Source: Winogradskyella tangerina
GTDB taxonomy: Bacteria; Bacteroidota; Bacteroidia; Flavobacteriales; Flavobacteriaceae
Length of the DNA stretch: 64,000 bases
Reading direction: 5' to 3'
Assembly (NCBI RefSeq): GCF_003260205.1
Contig: NZ_QERF01000009.1
Span: 1-64,000 of the forward strand
Below the pieces are notes generated by a model, which was not told the DNA's origin, did no database searches, and saw only the letters and a list, made by a program, of their open reading frames with translations. Positions 20,032-29,035 of the stretch are shown here, in pieces (positions within the stretch are counted from its first letter, which is position 1; every line of letters begins with the position of its first letter). Made by a program: the position numbers and the translations under genes.

Positions 20032-20403
20032 ATGAAAAAGATATTTCTACTCTGCCTATTTTTGGGGCAGTTGTCATGTTCTTCAGATGATTCTACCCAG
20101 CAATTGTGCACTACAGTATATGTTTATGGCCTTAATATTACGGTAAAAGATGCGGTTACCGATGCTGTTCTAACAGATAATATTAATGTTATTGCCAGAG
20201 ATGGTGATTACGAAGAAACTTTAATGACTATTGAAGGCTCAGATGGGTTTTTTGGAGCTGGTGAACGAGAAGGGAATTATACTATTGAAATAACCTCGCC
20301 AAATTATCAAACATTTACTTCAAATGTAATTACGGTTGAATCGACTAGAGATGGCTGTCATGTTGAAACTGAAGTTTTAGAGTTTCGGGTAACACCTAAC
20401 TAA
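20032..20403 (+). CDS. Lipoprotein with carboxypeptidase-regulatory-like fold
   Basis: 123 residues. The leader ends GQLS-Cys16, followed by SSDDS, a common surface-export signature of Bacteroidota lipoproteins. The rest looks like one beta-sandwich domain (ITVKDAVTDAVLTDNINVIARDGDY, then GNYTIEITSPNYQTFTSNVITV), as in the carboxypeptidase regulatory-like repeats. It contains a Cys pair (CTTVYV and DGCHVE). Ligand unknown. Confidence 0.7.
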   Translation: MKKIFLLCLFLGQLSCSSDDSTQQLCTTVYVYGLNITVKDAVTDAVLTDNINVIARDGDYEETLMTIEGSDGFFGAGEREGNYTIEITSPNYQTFTSNVITVESTRDGCHVETEVLEFRVTPN

Positions 20404-20410
20404 ATAAAAA

Positions 20411-20456
20411 AACCTTGTTCCATTTTTTCTACTATTAGCAGAAATCTGAAACAAGG
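20411..20456 (-). terminator. Candidate terminator for the Schlafen-domain gene
   Basis: CCTTGTT and AACAAGG form a stem with a long loop of about 28 bases. On the minus strand it is followed by a run of seven T. It lies 163 bp after the end of the minus-strand gene at 20619, so the transcript would have a long 3' tail. The rest of the 215-bp gap at 20404-20618 holds nothing I can support. Confidence 0.4.
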
Positions 20457-20618
20457 CTGTGTAATTGATTAATAGCATATCAAAGATGCGTATAAAATCG
20501 GTTGCGTTTTCAAATTTTTGATGAATGGCAGAAAAAAATGTATCATCTGCAATTCTACAATTTGGATTTCGACAAGATGCAAAAAACTGGGTTAAAACCT
20601 AGATAAAATCCGACTAAA

Positions 20619-21752
20619 CTAATTGTATTTCACTTTGCGCAAAATTCTAATTGTTTCTTTATAAGACTGATATAACTCAGAATCGTACTTTTTAATGTAT
20701 GGTTTTGCATAATCTAGTTTGGGTAAAGCATCCTCAAATCCGTTGAGGTAACAAATCAAATAACTCGCTGCTAAATTATTGAGATCTGGTATTTCGTGAT
20801 TAGAAATGGTCATCCCTTTTTCAAGTTTTTCTAAAAGCGCATTATTGGTATTATAAATATGATGCAGCACCTTTTTATCGTACTGAGGTGGTTCAAAAAT
20901 CAGATCGGCCTCAATCGTATAATTTGCATTATTATCGAACCGGATCGTTTTCTCTTCAAGCTTATAATATTTAAATGACTTCTGAAGACCAAGTCTCACA
21001 TATTCTACAATTCTGAAAGAATCATCATCATAAAAAATAGCGACCTCATCTAGTGCAGAGTAAAATAGACGCACTTGTTCATTGATAAGTTCAATATCTA
21101 CTCGCGAATAAAATACTTCATCTTTCACGTGTTTTTTTTGTCCAGACCAACACAAAACAAAGTACTCCTTGAAAACCTTATATAAAGGATTGAAATCCTT
21201 GCGCTTGTTCATAAAATCAAAGACACCATCGAGTGTAAGCTCAATATTATTTTGCGCATGGTTTTCAATAGAGGCTACAATTTTTGAATTTACATCTTTA
21301 ATTTCAATATCGAAAACCTTTGGCATACTCATACTACCGTCTCTAAAAAATACGGAGCCACCATAGTATTTCCAGATGTTTTTTCTTAGTGAGGTTATAC
21401 TATTGATGGGTCTAATGGTAACCAAACCTACAACCTTATCATCAGGCAGATGTGGAAATGGAATGTTTTCATACTGAACAATAGGTGGATTGGTTAAATA
21501 GGCATTAATAAGATTCTGAATTTTACTATCATCGAAAAAATCAGTGCCAATAATTTTATTGTCTTCATCTTCAACCCCAATAACGATATAAGAATTATTT
21601 TTAGGGTTACTATTAGATAAGGCGCAAATATGTTTCAGGAATTTAGCCTTGCCTTCTTTATGACTAATATCGACCTTCCGTTTTTTATCGTAAAAACTAT
21701 TCTCATCATTGTGAGCCAGTAGATTTTTAATAAGTAGGCGTTTGTTAATCAT
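20619..21752 (-). CDS. Schlafen AlbA_2 domain protein
   Basis: 377 residues, cytoplasmic. The AlbA_2 domain occupies about residues 20-125: HKEGKAKFLKHICALSNSNPKNNSYIVIGVEDEDNKIIGTDF, then IQNLINAYLTNPPIVQYEN and VGLVTIRPINS. This is the fold usually labelled putative ATP-binding or Schlafen-like; it may bind nucleic acid. The C-terminal 250 residues are mixed helix and strand without a recognised domain. Neighbouring SDR and aldo/keto reductase genes share its direction, but nothing links them by function. Confidence 0.78.
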   Translation of the reverse strand: MINKRLLIKNLLAHNDENSFYDKKRKVDISHKEGKAKFLKHICALSNSNPKNNSYIVIGVEDEDNKIIGTDFFDDSKIQNLINAYLTNPPIVQYENIPFPHLPDDKVVGLVTIRPINSITSLRKNIWKYYGGSVFFRDGSMSMPKVFDIEIKDVNSKIVASIENHAQNNIELTLDGVFDFMNKRKDFNPLYKVFKEYFVLCWSGQKKHVKDEVFYSRVDIELINEQVRLFYSALDEVAIFYDDDSFRIVEYVRLGLQKSFKYYKLEEKTIRFDNNANYTIEADLIFEPPQYDKKVLHHIYNTNNALLEKLEKGMTISNHEIPDLNNLAASYLICYLNGFEDALPKLDYAKPYIKKYDSELYQSYKETIRILRKVKYN

Positions 21753-21774
21753 GCTGTTTTGAAGGCATTAGATT

Positions 21775-22530
21775 CTAAATGAGTTCTTTTTTCACAATTG
21801 TAGAATTGGCCTGAGCTGTGCAAAACATTAGTACATCAGCAATATTCACATGGGCGGGTCTCGAAACCGCAAAGTAGATAACCTCGGCTACATCTTCAGC
21901 TTGCAAAGCTTTATAACCTTTATACACGGAGTCGGCTTGTTTACCACCCTTAAATCTAACTTCCGAAAATTCGGTCTCAACCAATCCCGGATTGATTGCA
22001 GTTACCTTAATACCGAAAGGATTGAGGTCGATACGCATACCTTCAGTAATGGCCAAAACTGCATGCTTGCTTCCGCAGTAAACATTGCCTTTAGGATACA
22101 CTTCTTTACCTGCAGATGACCCTATATTGATGATATGACCAGATTGGCGCTCGGTCATTCCTGGGATAACCGCCTTACTCACATAGAGCAAGCCTTTCAC
22201 ATTAATGTCCATCATAGCATCCCAATCATCTAAACTACCTGTCTGTATTGGGTCTAAGCCATGAGCATTTCCAGCATTGTTTATTAAGATATCAATATTC
22301 TGAAATGCTTCAGGGAGCGACCCAATAACCTCTAAAGTTTTGGCTCTGTCACGAACATCAAAATTTAGTGTGATGACTTCTGTTGATTTTGAAAGTTCAT
22401 TCTGAAGTTGATCTAAGCGATCTTGTCGACGACCACATAATATGAGCTTTATTTCGTGTTTGGCAAATTCGTATGCCGTGGCTCTACCAATACCACTTGT
22501 GGCTCCTGTTATTAAAGCAGTTTTTTTCAT
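21775..22530 (-). CDS. Short-chain dehydrogenase/reductase (YdfG-like)
   Basis: 251 residues, cytoplasmic. Classical SDR: cofactor motif TGATSGIG (8-15), NNAG (84-87), Ser138/139 in INIGSSAG and the catalytic YCGSK (Tyr151, Lys155), then INPGLVETEF. GRRQDRL after strand 2 favours NADP. Overall it resembles the YdfG group that oxidises hydroxy acids such as serine or 3-hydroxypropionate. It lies 9 bp downstream of the aldo/keto reductase, probably as one unit. Confidence 0.88.
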   Translation of the reverse strand: MKKTALITGATSGIGRATAYEFAKHEIKLILCGRRQDRLDQLQNELSKSTEVITLNFDVRDRAKTLEVIGSLPEAFQNIDILINNAGNAHGLDPIQTGSLDDWDAMMDINVKGLLYVSKAVIPGMTERQSGHIINIGSSAGKEVYPKGNVYCGSKHAVLAITEGMRIDLNPFGIKVTAINPGLVETEFSEVRFKGGKQADSVYKGYKALQAEDVAEVIYFAVSRPAHVNIADVLMFCTAQANSTIVKKELI

Positions 22531-22539
22531 AGTATATTT

Positions 22540-23403
22540 TTAAGGGACTTTGTGACCTTGACTAGCTACTAATATTAAGAACCAGTCTTCTAATTCTAAA
22601 TTAATTTTTGAAGCCTCTATAGCTTGCTTTAAGCGATCTTTGTTGGTGGTGCCAACCACAGGATGAATCCCAGAAGGATGTTTCAAAATCCATGCTAACA
22701 ATAGTTGGTCTTCTGTAGCCTTATATTTTTCCATCAGTTCGCCAAGTTGCTTATGAATACGTCTGGTTTGTTCGGTATCCTCCCTAAAAACTGAACCCAA
22801 CGGTGACCATGCCATAGGCTTAATTCCACAGGTAGTCATGTAATCTAACGTACCGTCATGCATTGCGGAATGCTGTGTTAGAGAAAATTCAATTTGATTA
22901 ACATCAATATCCATCTTAAGACCAATCATCTCCATTTGTGTGGGCGTAAAATTTGAAACTCCAAACTCTTTTATTTTCCCATCTTTTTTCAAAATAGTGA
23001 TGGCTTCGGCAATTTCTTCTGCAACCATTAACGGGCTTGGTCTGTGTAGTAACAACAAATCTAAGTATTCAGTTTCGAGATGGGTTAAGGATTGTTCTAC
23101 CGACCAGATGATATATTCCTTATTGTAGTTATAGTGCTTTACTTTATTATCACGGTTTTCACTTAAATATTGAATACCACATTTAGAGATAAGCTGTATC
23201 TCTTCACGCTTTATCCCAGATTCTAAAAAAGCCTTTCCAAAATCGGCTTCAGTGGTATAAGCGCCATAAATATCAGCATGGTCAAAGGTGGTGATTTGAT
23301 GTTCGAGACAATGATTCATAAGGGCAGCCATGTCTTTTTTTGAAAGCTGCTTGCCCCAACTTCCCCAGGTCATTGTGCCTGCAATTAATCGAGAATATTT
23401 CAC
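22540..23403 (-). CDS. Aldo/keto reductase (YdhF-like)
   Basis: 287 residues. TIM-barrel AKR with the active-site set FDHADIYG (Asp41, Tyr46), Lys74 in ISKCGIQ and His in LLLLHRPSPL. KEFGVSNFTPTQ and GIHPVVGTTNKDRL are the typical later motifs. It reduces aldehydes or ketones with NADPH; the true substrate is unknown. First gene of a two-gene unit with the SDR. Confidence 0.9.
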   Translation of the reverse strand: MKYSRLIAGTMTWGSWGKQLSKKDMAALMNHCLEHQITTFDHADIYGAYTTEADFGKAFLESGIKREEIQLISKCGIQYLSENRDNKVKHYNYNKEYIIWSVEQSLTHLETEYLDLLLLHRPSPLMVAEEIAEAITILKKDGKIKEFGVSNFTPTQMEMIGLKMDIDVNQIEFSLTQHSAMHDGTLDYMTTCGIKPMAWSPLGSVFREDTEQTRRIHKQLGELMEKYKATEDQLLLAWILKHPSGIHPVVGTTNKDRLKQAIEASKINLELEDWFLILVASQGHKVP

Positions 23404-23507
23404 TTTTTTTTCAGGTTATATGGATTTTTCTGCAATTGATGTATAAAAATACTTAAAACCTAAGGATTACAGTATTCTTGTTTCGTAATTATTCGAGACC
23501 CCAAATC

Positions 23508-24074
23508 ATGAAATATTGCCAACCACTATTAAACCTACTCATAGTTGTAATACTATCCACTTGCTTTATAAATTGTTCAAAGGATGAAATTAATCCTAAT
23601 GAAAATGTTGCCCACATTACGGTTAAGTTAAAGAGTACCTCTCAATCACTTGATAAAGTTTATCTCGATATTCAAGATGTTCAGCTGAACATACTTGAAG
23701 TTGATGGATCTAGCAATTGGTTAAGTCTTAATGCCATTAATACTGGTGTACATAATGCAACTGATTTAAATGATGATAATACCTTATTACTTGTGGATGA
23801 CACTAAAATAGAAGCTAATTATATCGAAAAGATAAGATTGGTTCTTGGTGATGATAATTTTATAAATATCAATAATGTATTACATTATCTTGATGTTTCA
23901 GACTTAGGTGAAGCAACACCGTCTAACTTGATTAAAATTCAGTTAATTTCTGAACGTCGATATGACATGGTCATAGATCTCGACATTGATGCCTCAGTAA
24001 GTCTGAATGAAAATGAAAATACTATGGTTTTAAACCCAAAATTATACACTGCTATTAGACTGATTGAATATTAA
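23508..24074 (+). CDS. DUF4382-like lipoprotein
   Basis: 188 residues from the ATG at 23508. The open frame extends to a TTG at 23478, but the leader MKYCQPLLNLLIVVILSTCFINC with its lipobox Cys fixes the start. The pattern AHITVKLKSTSQSLDKVYLDIQDVQLNI followed by LRLVLGDDN-like text (IEKIRLVLGDDNFININN) is that of DUF4382. It was probably exported as an envelope lipoprotein. Function unknown. Confidence 0.72.
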   Translation: MKYCQPLLNLLIVVILSTCFINCSKDEINPNENVAHITVKLKSTSQSLDKVYLDIQDVQLNILEVDGSSNWLSLNAINTGVHNATDLNDDNTLLLVDDTKIEANYIEKIRLVLGDDNFININNVLHYLDVSDLGEATPSNLIKIQLISERRYDMVIDLDIDASVSLNENENTMVLNPKLYTAIRLIEY

Positions 24075-24103
24075 TTATACTAATCCATAATTAATGAAGA
24101 TAT

Positions 24104-24138
24104 AAAGAGCCGCAAGCTATTGTGGCTCTTTATTTTTT
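24104..24138 (+). terminator. Rho-independent terminator
   Basis: AAAGAGCC and GGCTCTTT form an 8-bp stem around a 12-base loop, followed by ATTTTTT. It ends the DUF4382-like lipoprotein gene and separates it from the Bat operon. Confidence 0.85.
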
Positions 24139-24230
24139 AACCAATTGTTAACAGCAACTCCCGATTTATTTTAACATTTTGCAACTTCGAAAAATGACTA
24201 AATTTTAGTCCGTTCATAAACCCTTAGAAC

Positions 24231-25232
24231 ATGGAAGAAACGAGTACAATTGATATTAAATCAATTAATGAAAAGATAGAAAAAGAGAGTGCATTTGTAG
24301 ACCTTTTAACTTTAGAAATGAATAAGGTTATAGTCGGTCAGAAGCACATGGTAGAACGCTTGCTTATTGGCTTGCTTGGGCAAGGACATATTCTGCTTGA
24401 AGGTGTACCTGGACTGGCAAAAACACTGGCAATCAACACCTTATCTAAAGCTATTGATGCAAGCTTCAGTAGAATTCAGTTTACGCCAGACCTATTACCA
24501 GCCGATGTTATTGGTACACTCATTTACAACATTAAAGAGAATGATTTCTCCATTAAAAAGGGGCCGATATTCGCCAACTTTGTACTAGCAGATGAGATCA
24601 ATAGAGCGCCCGCAAAAGTGCAATCTGCATTATTAGAGGCGATGCAAGAAAAACAGGTAACAATTGGTGATGAAACCTTCGTTTTAGATCGTCCGTTCCT
24701 CGTAATGGCTACTCAAAACCCGGTTGAACAAGAAGGAACATACCCTTTACCAGAAGCGCAAGTTGACCGTTTCATGCTAAAAGCAGTAATTGATTACCCT
24801 AAACTTGATGAAGAACAGCTCATCGTAAGAGCTAACTTAAAAGGGTCTTTTGATAAAGTAAACCCGGTGGTATCTATTAAACAAATTCTAAGCGCTCAAG
24901 AAGCGGTAAGAGAAGTTTATATGGACGAAAAAATCGAAAAATACATTTTAGATATTGTTTTCGCCACACGATACCCAGAAAAATATAGACTTGGTGATCT
25001 CAAAGCACTTATCTCTTTTGGAGCTTCACCACGTGGTAGTATCAATTTGGCTACTGCAGCAAAATGCTATGCCTTCATTAAACGAAGAGGCTATGTTATT
25101 CCTGAAGATGTGCGCGCAGTTGTGCATGATGTTCTGCGTCATAGAATCGGAATTACTTACGAGGCTGAAGCCGAAAATGTTACTTCCGAAGACATCATCA
25201 ATAAAATTGTAAACGAAATCGAAGTACCATAG
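24231..25232 (+). CDS. moxR: MoxR-type AAA+ ATPase, first gene of the Bat operon
   Basis: 333 residues. Walker A GVPGLAKT (58-65), Walker B FVLADE (117-122), sensor 1 in VMATQNPVEQEGTYPLPEAQVDRFM, and the C-terminal lid. MoxR ATPases act as chaperones that load metals or remodel von Willebrand-factor-A (VWA) proteins; here the VWA proteins BatA and BatB are encoded just downstream. The Bat system was named for aerotolerance in Bacteroides. It stands at the head of a ten-kilobase co-directional cluster. Confidence 0.93.
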   Translation: MEETSTIDIKSINEKIEKESAFVDLLTLEMNKVIVGQKHMVERLLIGLLGQGHILLEGVPGLAKTLAINTLSKAIDASFSRIQFTPDLLPADVIGTLIYNIKENDFSIKKGPIFANFVLADEINRAPAKVQSALLEAMQEKQVTIGDETFVLDRPFLVMATQNPVEQEGTYPLPEAQVDRFMLKAVIDYPKLDEEQLIVRANLKGSFDKVNPVVSIKQILSAQEAVREVYMDEKIEKYILDIVFATRYPEKYRLGDLKALISFGASPRGSINLATAAKCYAFIKRRGYVIPEDVRAVVHDVLRHRIGITYEAEAENVTSEDIINKIVNEIEVP

Positions 25233-25241
25233 ACGAGTAAA

Positions 25242-25320
25242 CAGTATTCAGTCGCAGTACCCATACTATGGTGTACACGATGCTGAATGAGTAACTACTG
25301 AAAACTGAGACTGTAAACTG
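25242..25320 (+). repeat. Imperfect inverted repeat of CAGT-type units between moxR and the DUF58 gene
   Basis: CAGTATTCAGTCGCAGT (25242-25258) is matched on the opposite strand by most of ACTGAAAACTGAGACTGTAAACTG (25297-25320); 14 of 17 positions agree when aligned. The arms flank about 38 bp. The intergenic stretch is inside an operon, so the hairpin would be transcribed. Confidence 0.6.
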
Positions 25321-25324
25321 AAAC

Positions 25325-26191
25325 ATGGATACCAAAGAACTTCTTAAAAAAGTACGAAAGATTGAGATCAAGACACGACGTTTGTCTGATCACATTTTTG
25401 GTGGGGAATACCATTCCACTTTCAAAGGTCGTGGAATGACATTTTCTGAAGTTCGCCAATACCAATTTGGTGACGATGTTAGAAATATAGACTGGAATGT
25501 CACGGCACGTTACAATGAACCTTTCGTAAAAGTATTCGAAGAAGAGCGCGAACTCACCATGATGCTAATGGCGGATGTTTCTGGCTCGAAGTTATTTGGT
25601 ACTAAAAATCAATTCAAGGACGAAATTGTAACCGAGATCGCTGCAACTTTAGCCTTTTCAGCAACACAAAATAATGATAAAATTGGCTTGATTTTATTTT
25701 CAGATGAGATCGAACTTTATATACCTCCAAAAAAAGGACGTTCACACGTTTTAAGAATTATTAGAGAACTGTTAGAGTTTCAACCAAAAAGTAAAAACAC
25801 CAATGTAGCCGAAGCCTTTAAGTTCTTATCTAATGTGATGAAAAAGAAAGCTATTGTTTTTGTTTTGTCTGATTTTATCGCGGATGACTACAAGCAAAAT
25901 CTGAAAATCGCCGCAGGAAGACACGATATTACAGGCATTAGAATTTATGATAAACATGAAGAAACCATCCCTAATATTGGCATGGTTCAGATGGAAGATG
26001 AAGAAACAGGAGAATTCATGTTGGTGAATACCGCTTCAAAAAAAGTGAGAATGAACTATGGGCAATTTTACCAGGACAAGGTGGCCTATTTTAAAGATAG
26101 TTTTACCAAATCCGGTGCAGGTACCATTGATTGTAGAGTGGACGAAAGTTATGTGAAAAAGCTTTTAGGCTATTTTAAGCGCAGAGGATAG
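25325..26191 (+). CDS. DUF58 domain protein (Bat operon)
   Basis: 288 residues. The DUF58 core is recognisable: GEYHSTFKGRGMTFSEVRQYQFGDDVRNIDWNVTARYNEPFVKVFEEERE (about 27-76). A VWA-like half follows (LMADVSGSKLFG, with the DxSxS MIDAS motif altered to DVSGS). No transmembrane segment in this version. DUF58 proteins are standard partners of MoxR ATPases in Bat operons. 92 bp separate it from moxR. Confidence 0.9.
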   Translation: MDTKELLKKVRKIEIKTRRLSDHIFGGEYHSTFKGRGMTFSEVRQYQFGDDVRNIDWNVTARYNEPFVKVFEEERELTMMLMADVSGSKLFGTKNQFKDEIVTEIAATLAFSATQNNDKIGLILFSDEIELYIPPKKGRSHVLRIIRELLEFQPKSKNTNVAEAFKFLSNVMKKKAIVFVLSDFIADDYKQNLKIAAGRHDITGIRIYDKHEETIPNIGMVQMEDEETGEFMLVNTASKKVRMNYGQFYQDKVAYFKDSFTKSGAGTIDCRVDESYVKKLLGYFKRRG

Positions 26192-26336
26192 TTTTTTGAA
26201 GTTATGAGTTATAAGTTGAAAGTGATAAGTATAAAGTAAGAAGTGTAAAGTGAAAGGGATTAGTGAAATTCGTGTCAAATAGAATGGGGAGATGCCCAAG
26301 ATGAAAAGTCTTTAAAGTAAGAGTTAAAAAGTAGAA

Positions 26337-28031
26337 GTGAATAACAGAAAGTTACATATTAGATTATCAAAGGCAAAACGTAAATTGGTCTTAGGATTGG
26401 TGTTTGGTCTCTTCAATCTATTGGCTTTTGCACAGGTAACTTCTGAAGTCGATACGACTAAGATCAAAATTGGTCAACAGATCAGTTACAAGATCAAGGT
26501 CGAAGCCGATTCTTCTGCACTTGTTGTTTTTCCTGAAGGACAAACCTTCATGCCGTTAGAGTCGGTGGAAGCACTAGATATAGATACCACCAAAAAAGAG
26601 GCGAAGTACTATTTATCTCGAATTTATAAACTCACACAATTCGATTCTGGGGCATATACCATCCCAAGACAGAAAATAATTATTGGCGATAAACCATTTT
26701 ATACAGATTCTCTCAGCGTTGAGGTGAATACTATTGAAGTCGATACCACCAAACAAAAACTGTTCGATATCAAACCAATCATTGAAGTTGAAAGATCAGG
26801 AGGTAATTGGTGGATTTGGTTACTAGTTGCATTGGCTGCCATAGCATTAGTCGCATTCTTGTTATACTGGTTCATTTGGAGACCAAAACCACTAACTGAG
26901 GAAGAAGAAATAGCCTTGTTGCCACCATACGATCGGGCAAAGCTTGCACTAAAAAAGTTAGATGAGAGCCAATACTTAATCCGTTCAGAGGTAAAAACCT
27001 ATTATTCTGAATTGACCTTGGTAATTCGAAAATATTTAGATGAAAAGGTTTACGAGCGTTCTTTAGAAAGTACTACAGACGAATTAATTGCGAGGCTTCA
27101 ACTATTGAAGGAAGGCAATCAATTCGCATTTACAAAAGATACCATTCATAATCTTGAAACCATTTTAAAACGTGCCGATTTGGTGAAGTTTGCTAAATCA
27201 GCTCCAGATGCAGCTCTTATTGAAATGGATAGGGCAACCATTGAAAAGGAAGTAGATAATGTGAAGGCCTGTTTACCAGAACCAACGGAAGAAGAAAAAC
27301 TTCTAGATCAGCAATATAAGGAGGCACAAGAGCGCAAAAAGAAACGTAAAAAAATCATTTTAACCACCGCAATTTCCGTGTTGTTGATTATCGCAACCTT
27401 TGTTGGTTTTGGTCTTAAATATGGGTTTAGAAACGTTGTAGATACAATTTTAGGTAACGACAGCAAAGAATTATTAGAGAGCGAGTGGGTAGAAAGTGCT
27501 TATGGTTATCCTCCAGTTTATATCGAAACACCAGAGGTGTTAATGCGTATGCCAGACACCATCCCTGAAGCGCTTAAGGACAAAGTTGAACTCAGCCTTT
27601 TTGCCTTTGGAGGAGTGGAAGAAAATATTACTGTCACAGTATCCACCTTAAGAACACTCGTTGAAGGCGATGAACAAGGTCAGGAGGATGCGCAGAAGAA
27701 TGTAACCCAGGCCATTGACCAAATCTTAAATCGTTGGGAAGCTACCAATGTTCAGAATATTATCACCAAAGGAGAGCAGTACATAACACCGAATGCTGTA
27801 GAAGGTGTTAAAACATTTGGTAATGCTGATTTTCCAATTCCAGATACCGAGGATAGTAGAAAAATGGAGTATTCAATATTCAGTTTTGCTACGACCGACG
27901 CTATTATGCAAATAATTTTGGTTTGGTCTAAAGATGATATTTATGTTGAAGAGATCGTAGATAGAATTATTGATTCAATCGAATTAAAATCAGATGAACA
28001 GGCAGAAGCCGAACAACAAACGCAGAATTGA
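26337..28031 (+). CDS. Two-TM BatD-like / DUF4381-like envelope protein (Bat operon)
   Basis: 564 residues from a GTG, the only start upstream of the signal-like leader (hydrophobic 18-32, ending AFAQ). Residues 33-150 form an Ig-like beta domain (TTKIKIGQQISYKIKVEADS). A first TM helix lies at 158-181. A cytoplasmic helical part follows (KLALKKLDESQYLIRSEVKTYYSELTLVIRKYLDEKVYERSLESTTDELI), resembling the BatD C-terminus, then a second TM near 343-362 and a periplasmic tail of about 200 residues. It occupies the place between DUF58 and BatA common in Flavobacteriia. Exact role unknown. Confidence 0.8.
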   Translation: MNNRKLHIRLSKAKRKLVLGLVFGLFNLLAFAQVTSEVDTTKIKIGQQISYKIKVEADSSALVVFPEGQTFMPLESVEALDIDTTKKEAKYYLSRIYKLTQFDSGAYTIPRQKIIIGDKPFYTDSLSVEVNTIEVDTTKQKLFDIKPIIEVERSGGNWWIWLLVALAAIALVAFLLYWFIWRPKPLTEEEEIALLPPYDRAKLALKKLDESQYLIRSEVKTYYSELTLVIRKYLDEKVYERSLESTTDELIARLQLLKEGNQFAFTKDTIHNLETILKRADLVKFAKSAPDAALIEMDRATIEKEVDNVKACLPEPTEEEKLLDQQYKEAQERKKKRKKIILTTAISVLLIIATFVGFGLKYGFRNVVDTILGNDSKELLESEWVESAYGYPPVYIETPEVLMRMPDTIPEALKDKVELSLFAFGGVEENITVTVSTLRTLVEGDEQGQEDAQKNVTQAIDQILNRWEATNVQNIITKGEQYITPNAVEGVKTFGNADFPIPDTEDSRKMEYSIFSFATTDAIMQIILVWSKDDIYVEEIVDRIIDSIELKSDEQAEAEQQTQN

Positions 28032-29035
28032 TGTTTGAAAATATAGAATTTCTAAATAAAGAATTATTCTGGTTTCTATTGTTAATACCAATAGCCATAG
28101 TTTGGTATGTCTTCAAACATAATAAGCAAACAGCCGAGCTAAAGATCTCCAGTATTAAGGGGTTCAAAAATAGCTCATCTTTTTGGTCTAAATTGAGACA
28201 CTTACTTTTTGTATTTAGGTTACTCGCTCTAGGATTATTAATTACGGCCTTGGCAAGACCAAGAACAGTAGATGTTTCTACTAAGACCAAAACCACCAGA
28301 GGTATAGATATTGTGATGTCTATTGACGTGTCTGCAAGTATGCTCGCTAAAGATCTAAGACCAAATCGATTAGAGGCTTTAAAAAATGTAGCGGCCGATT
28401 TTATAGATGGTCGTCCTAATGACAGAATTGGCCTTGTAGAATACGCAGGTGAAGCCTACACTAAAACACCAATTACCAGCGATAAATCCATAGTTCAACG
28501 ATCTTTGAGAGATATCAAGTACAATACGATCATTGAAGGTGGTACAGCAATTGGTATGGGATTGGCAACCTCTGTAAACAGGCTTAAAGACAGTAGAGCA
28601 AAAAGTAAAGTGATAATTCTGTTGACGGATGGTGTAAACAATTCAGGATTTATAGATCCAAAGATCGCTAGTGAACTTGCTGTAGAGTATGGTATTAAGG
28701 TGTACACAATTGGTTTAGGAACCAACGGTATGGCATTATCACCTATTGCTATTAACCCAAATGGGACCTTCAGGTATGGACGTCAGCAAGTTGAAATTGA
28801 TGAAGAGTTACTTGAAGAAATCGCCGAGGCAACTGGCGGAAAATATTTTCGAGCTACCAACAATAAGAAATTAGCTGAGATCTACAAAGAGATCAATAAG
28901 CTCGAAAAAACTGAAATAGAAGAAAAGAAATATTACAATTACGAAGAAAAGTACAGACCCTTAGTGCTTCTGGCAGGATTTCTACTTTTAATCGAAATAT
29001 TATTAAGACAAACACTATTTAAAAGCTTTGTTTAG
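28031..29035 (+). CDS. batA: BatA, VWA-domain membrane protein
   Basis: 334 residues from the ATG at 28031, which overlaps the stop of the previous gene (TGATG). Two N-terminal membrane segments (about 11-28 and 57-74) precede a VWA domain with MIDAS motif DVSAS (99-103), then TGGTA-like and LLTDGVNNSG, and a C-terminal TM (PLVLLAGFLLLIEILL). This is the standard BatA layout. It is thought to form a metal-dependent adhesion complex with BatB at the inner membrane. Confidence 0.92.
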   Translation: MFENIEFLNKELFWFLLLIPIAIVWYVFKHNKQTAELKISSIKGFKNSSSFWSKLRHLLFVFRLLALGLLITALARPRTVDVSTKTKTTRGIDIVMSIDVSASMLAKDLRPNRLEALKNVAADFIDGRPNDRIGLVEYAGEAYTKTPITSDKSIVQRSLRDIKYNTIIEGGTAIGMGLATSVNRLKDSRAKSKVIILLTDGVNNSGFIDPKIASELAVEYGIKVYTIGLGTNGMALSPIAINPNGTFRYGRQQVEIDEELLEEIAEATGGKYFRATNNKKLAEIYKEINKLEKTEIEEKKYYNYEEKYRPLVLLAGFLLLIEILLRQTLFKSFV

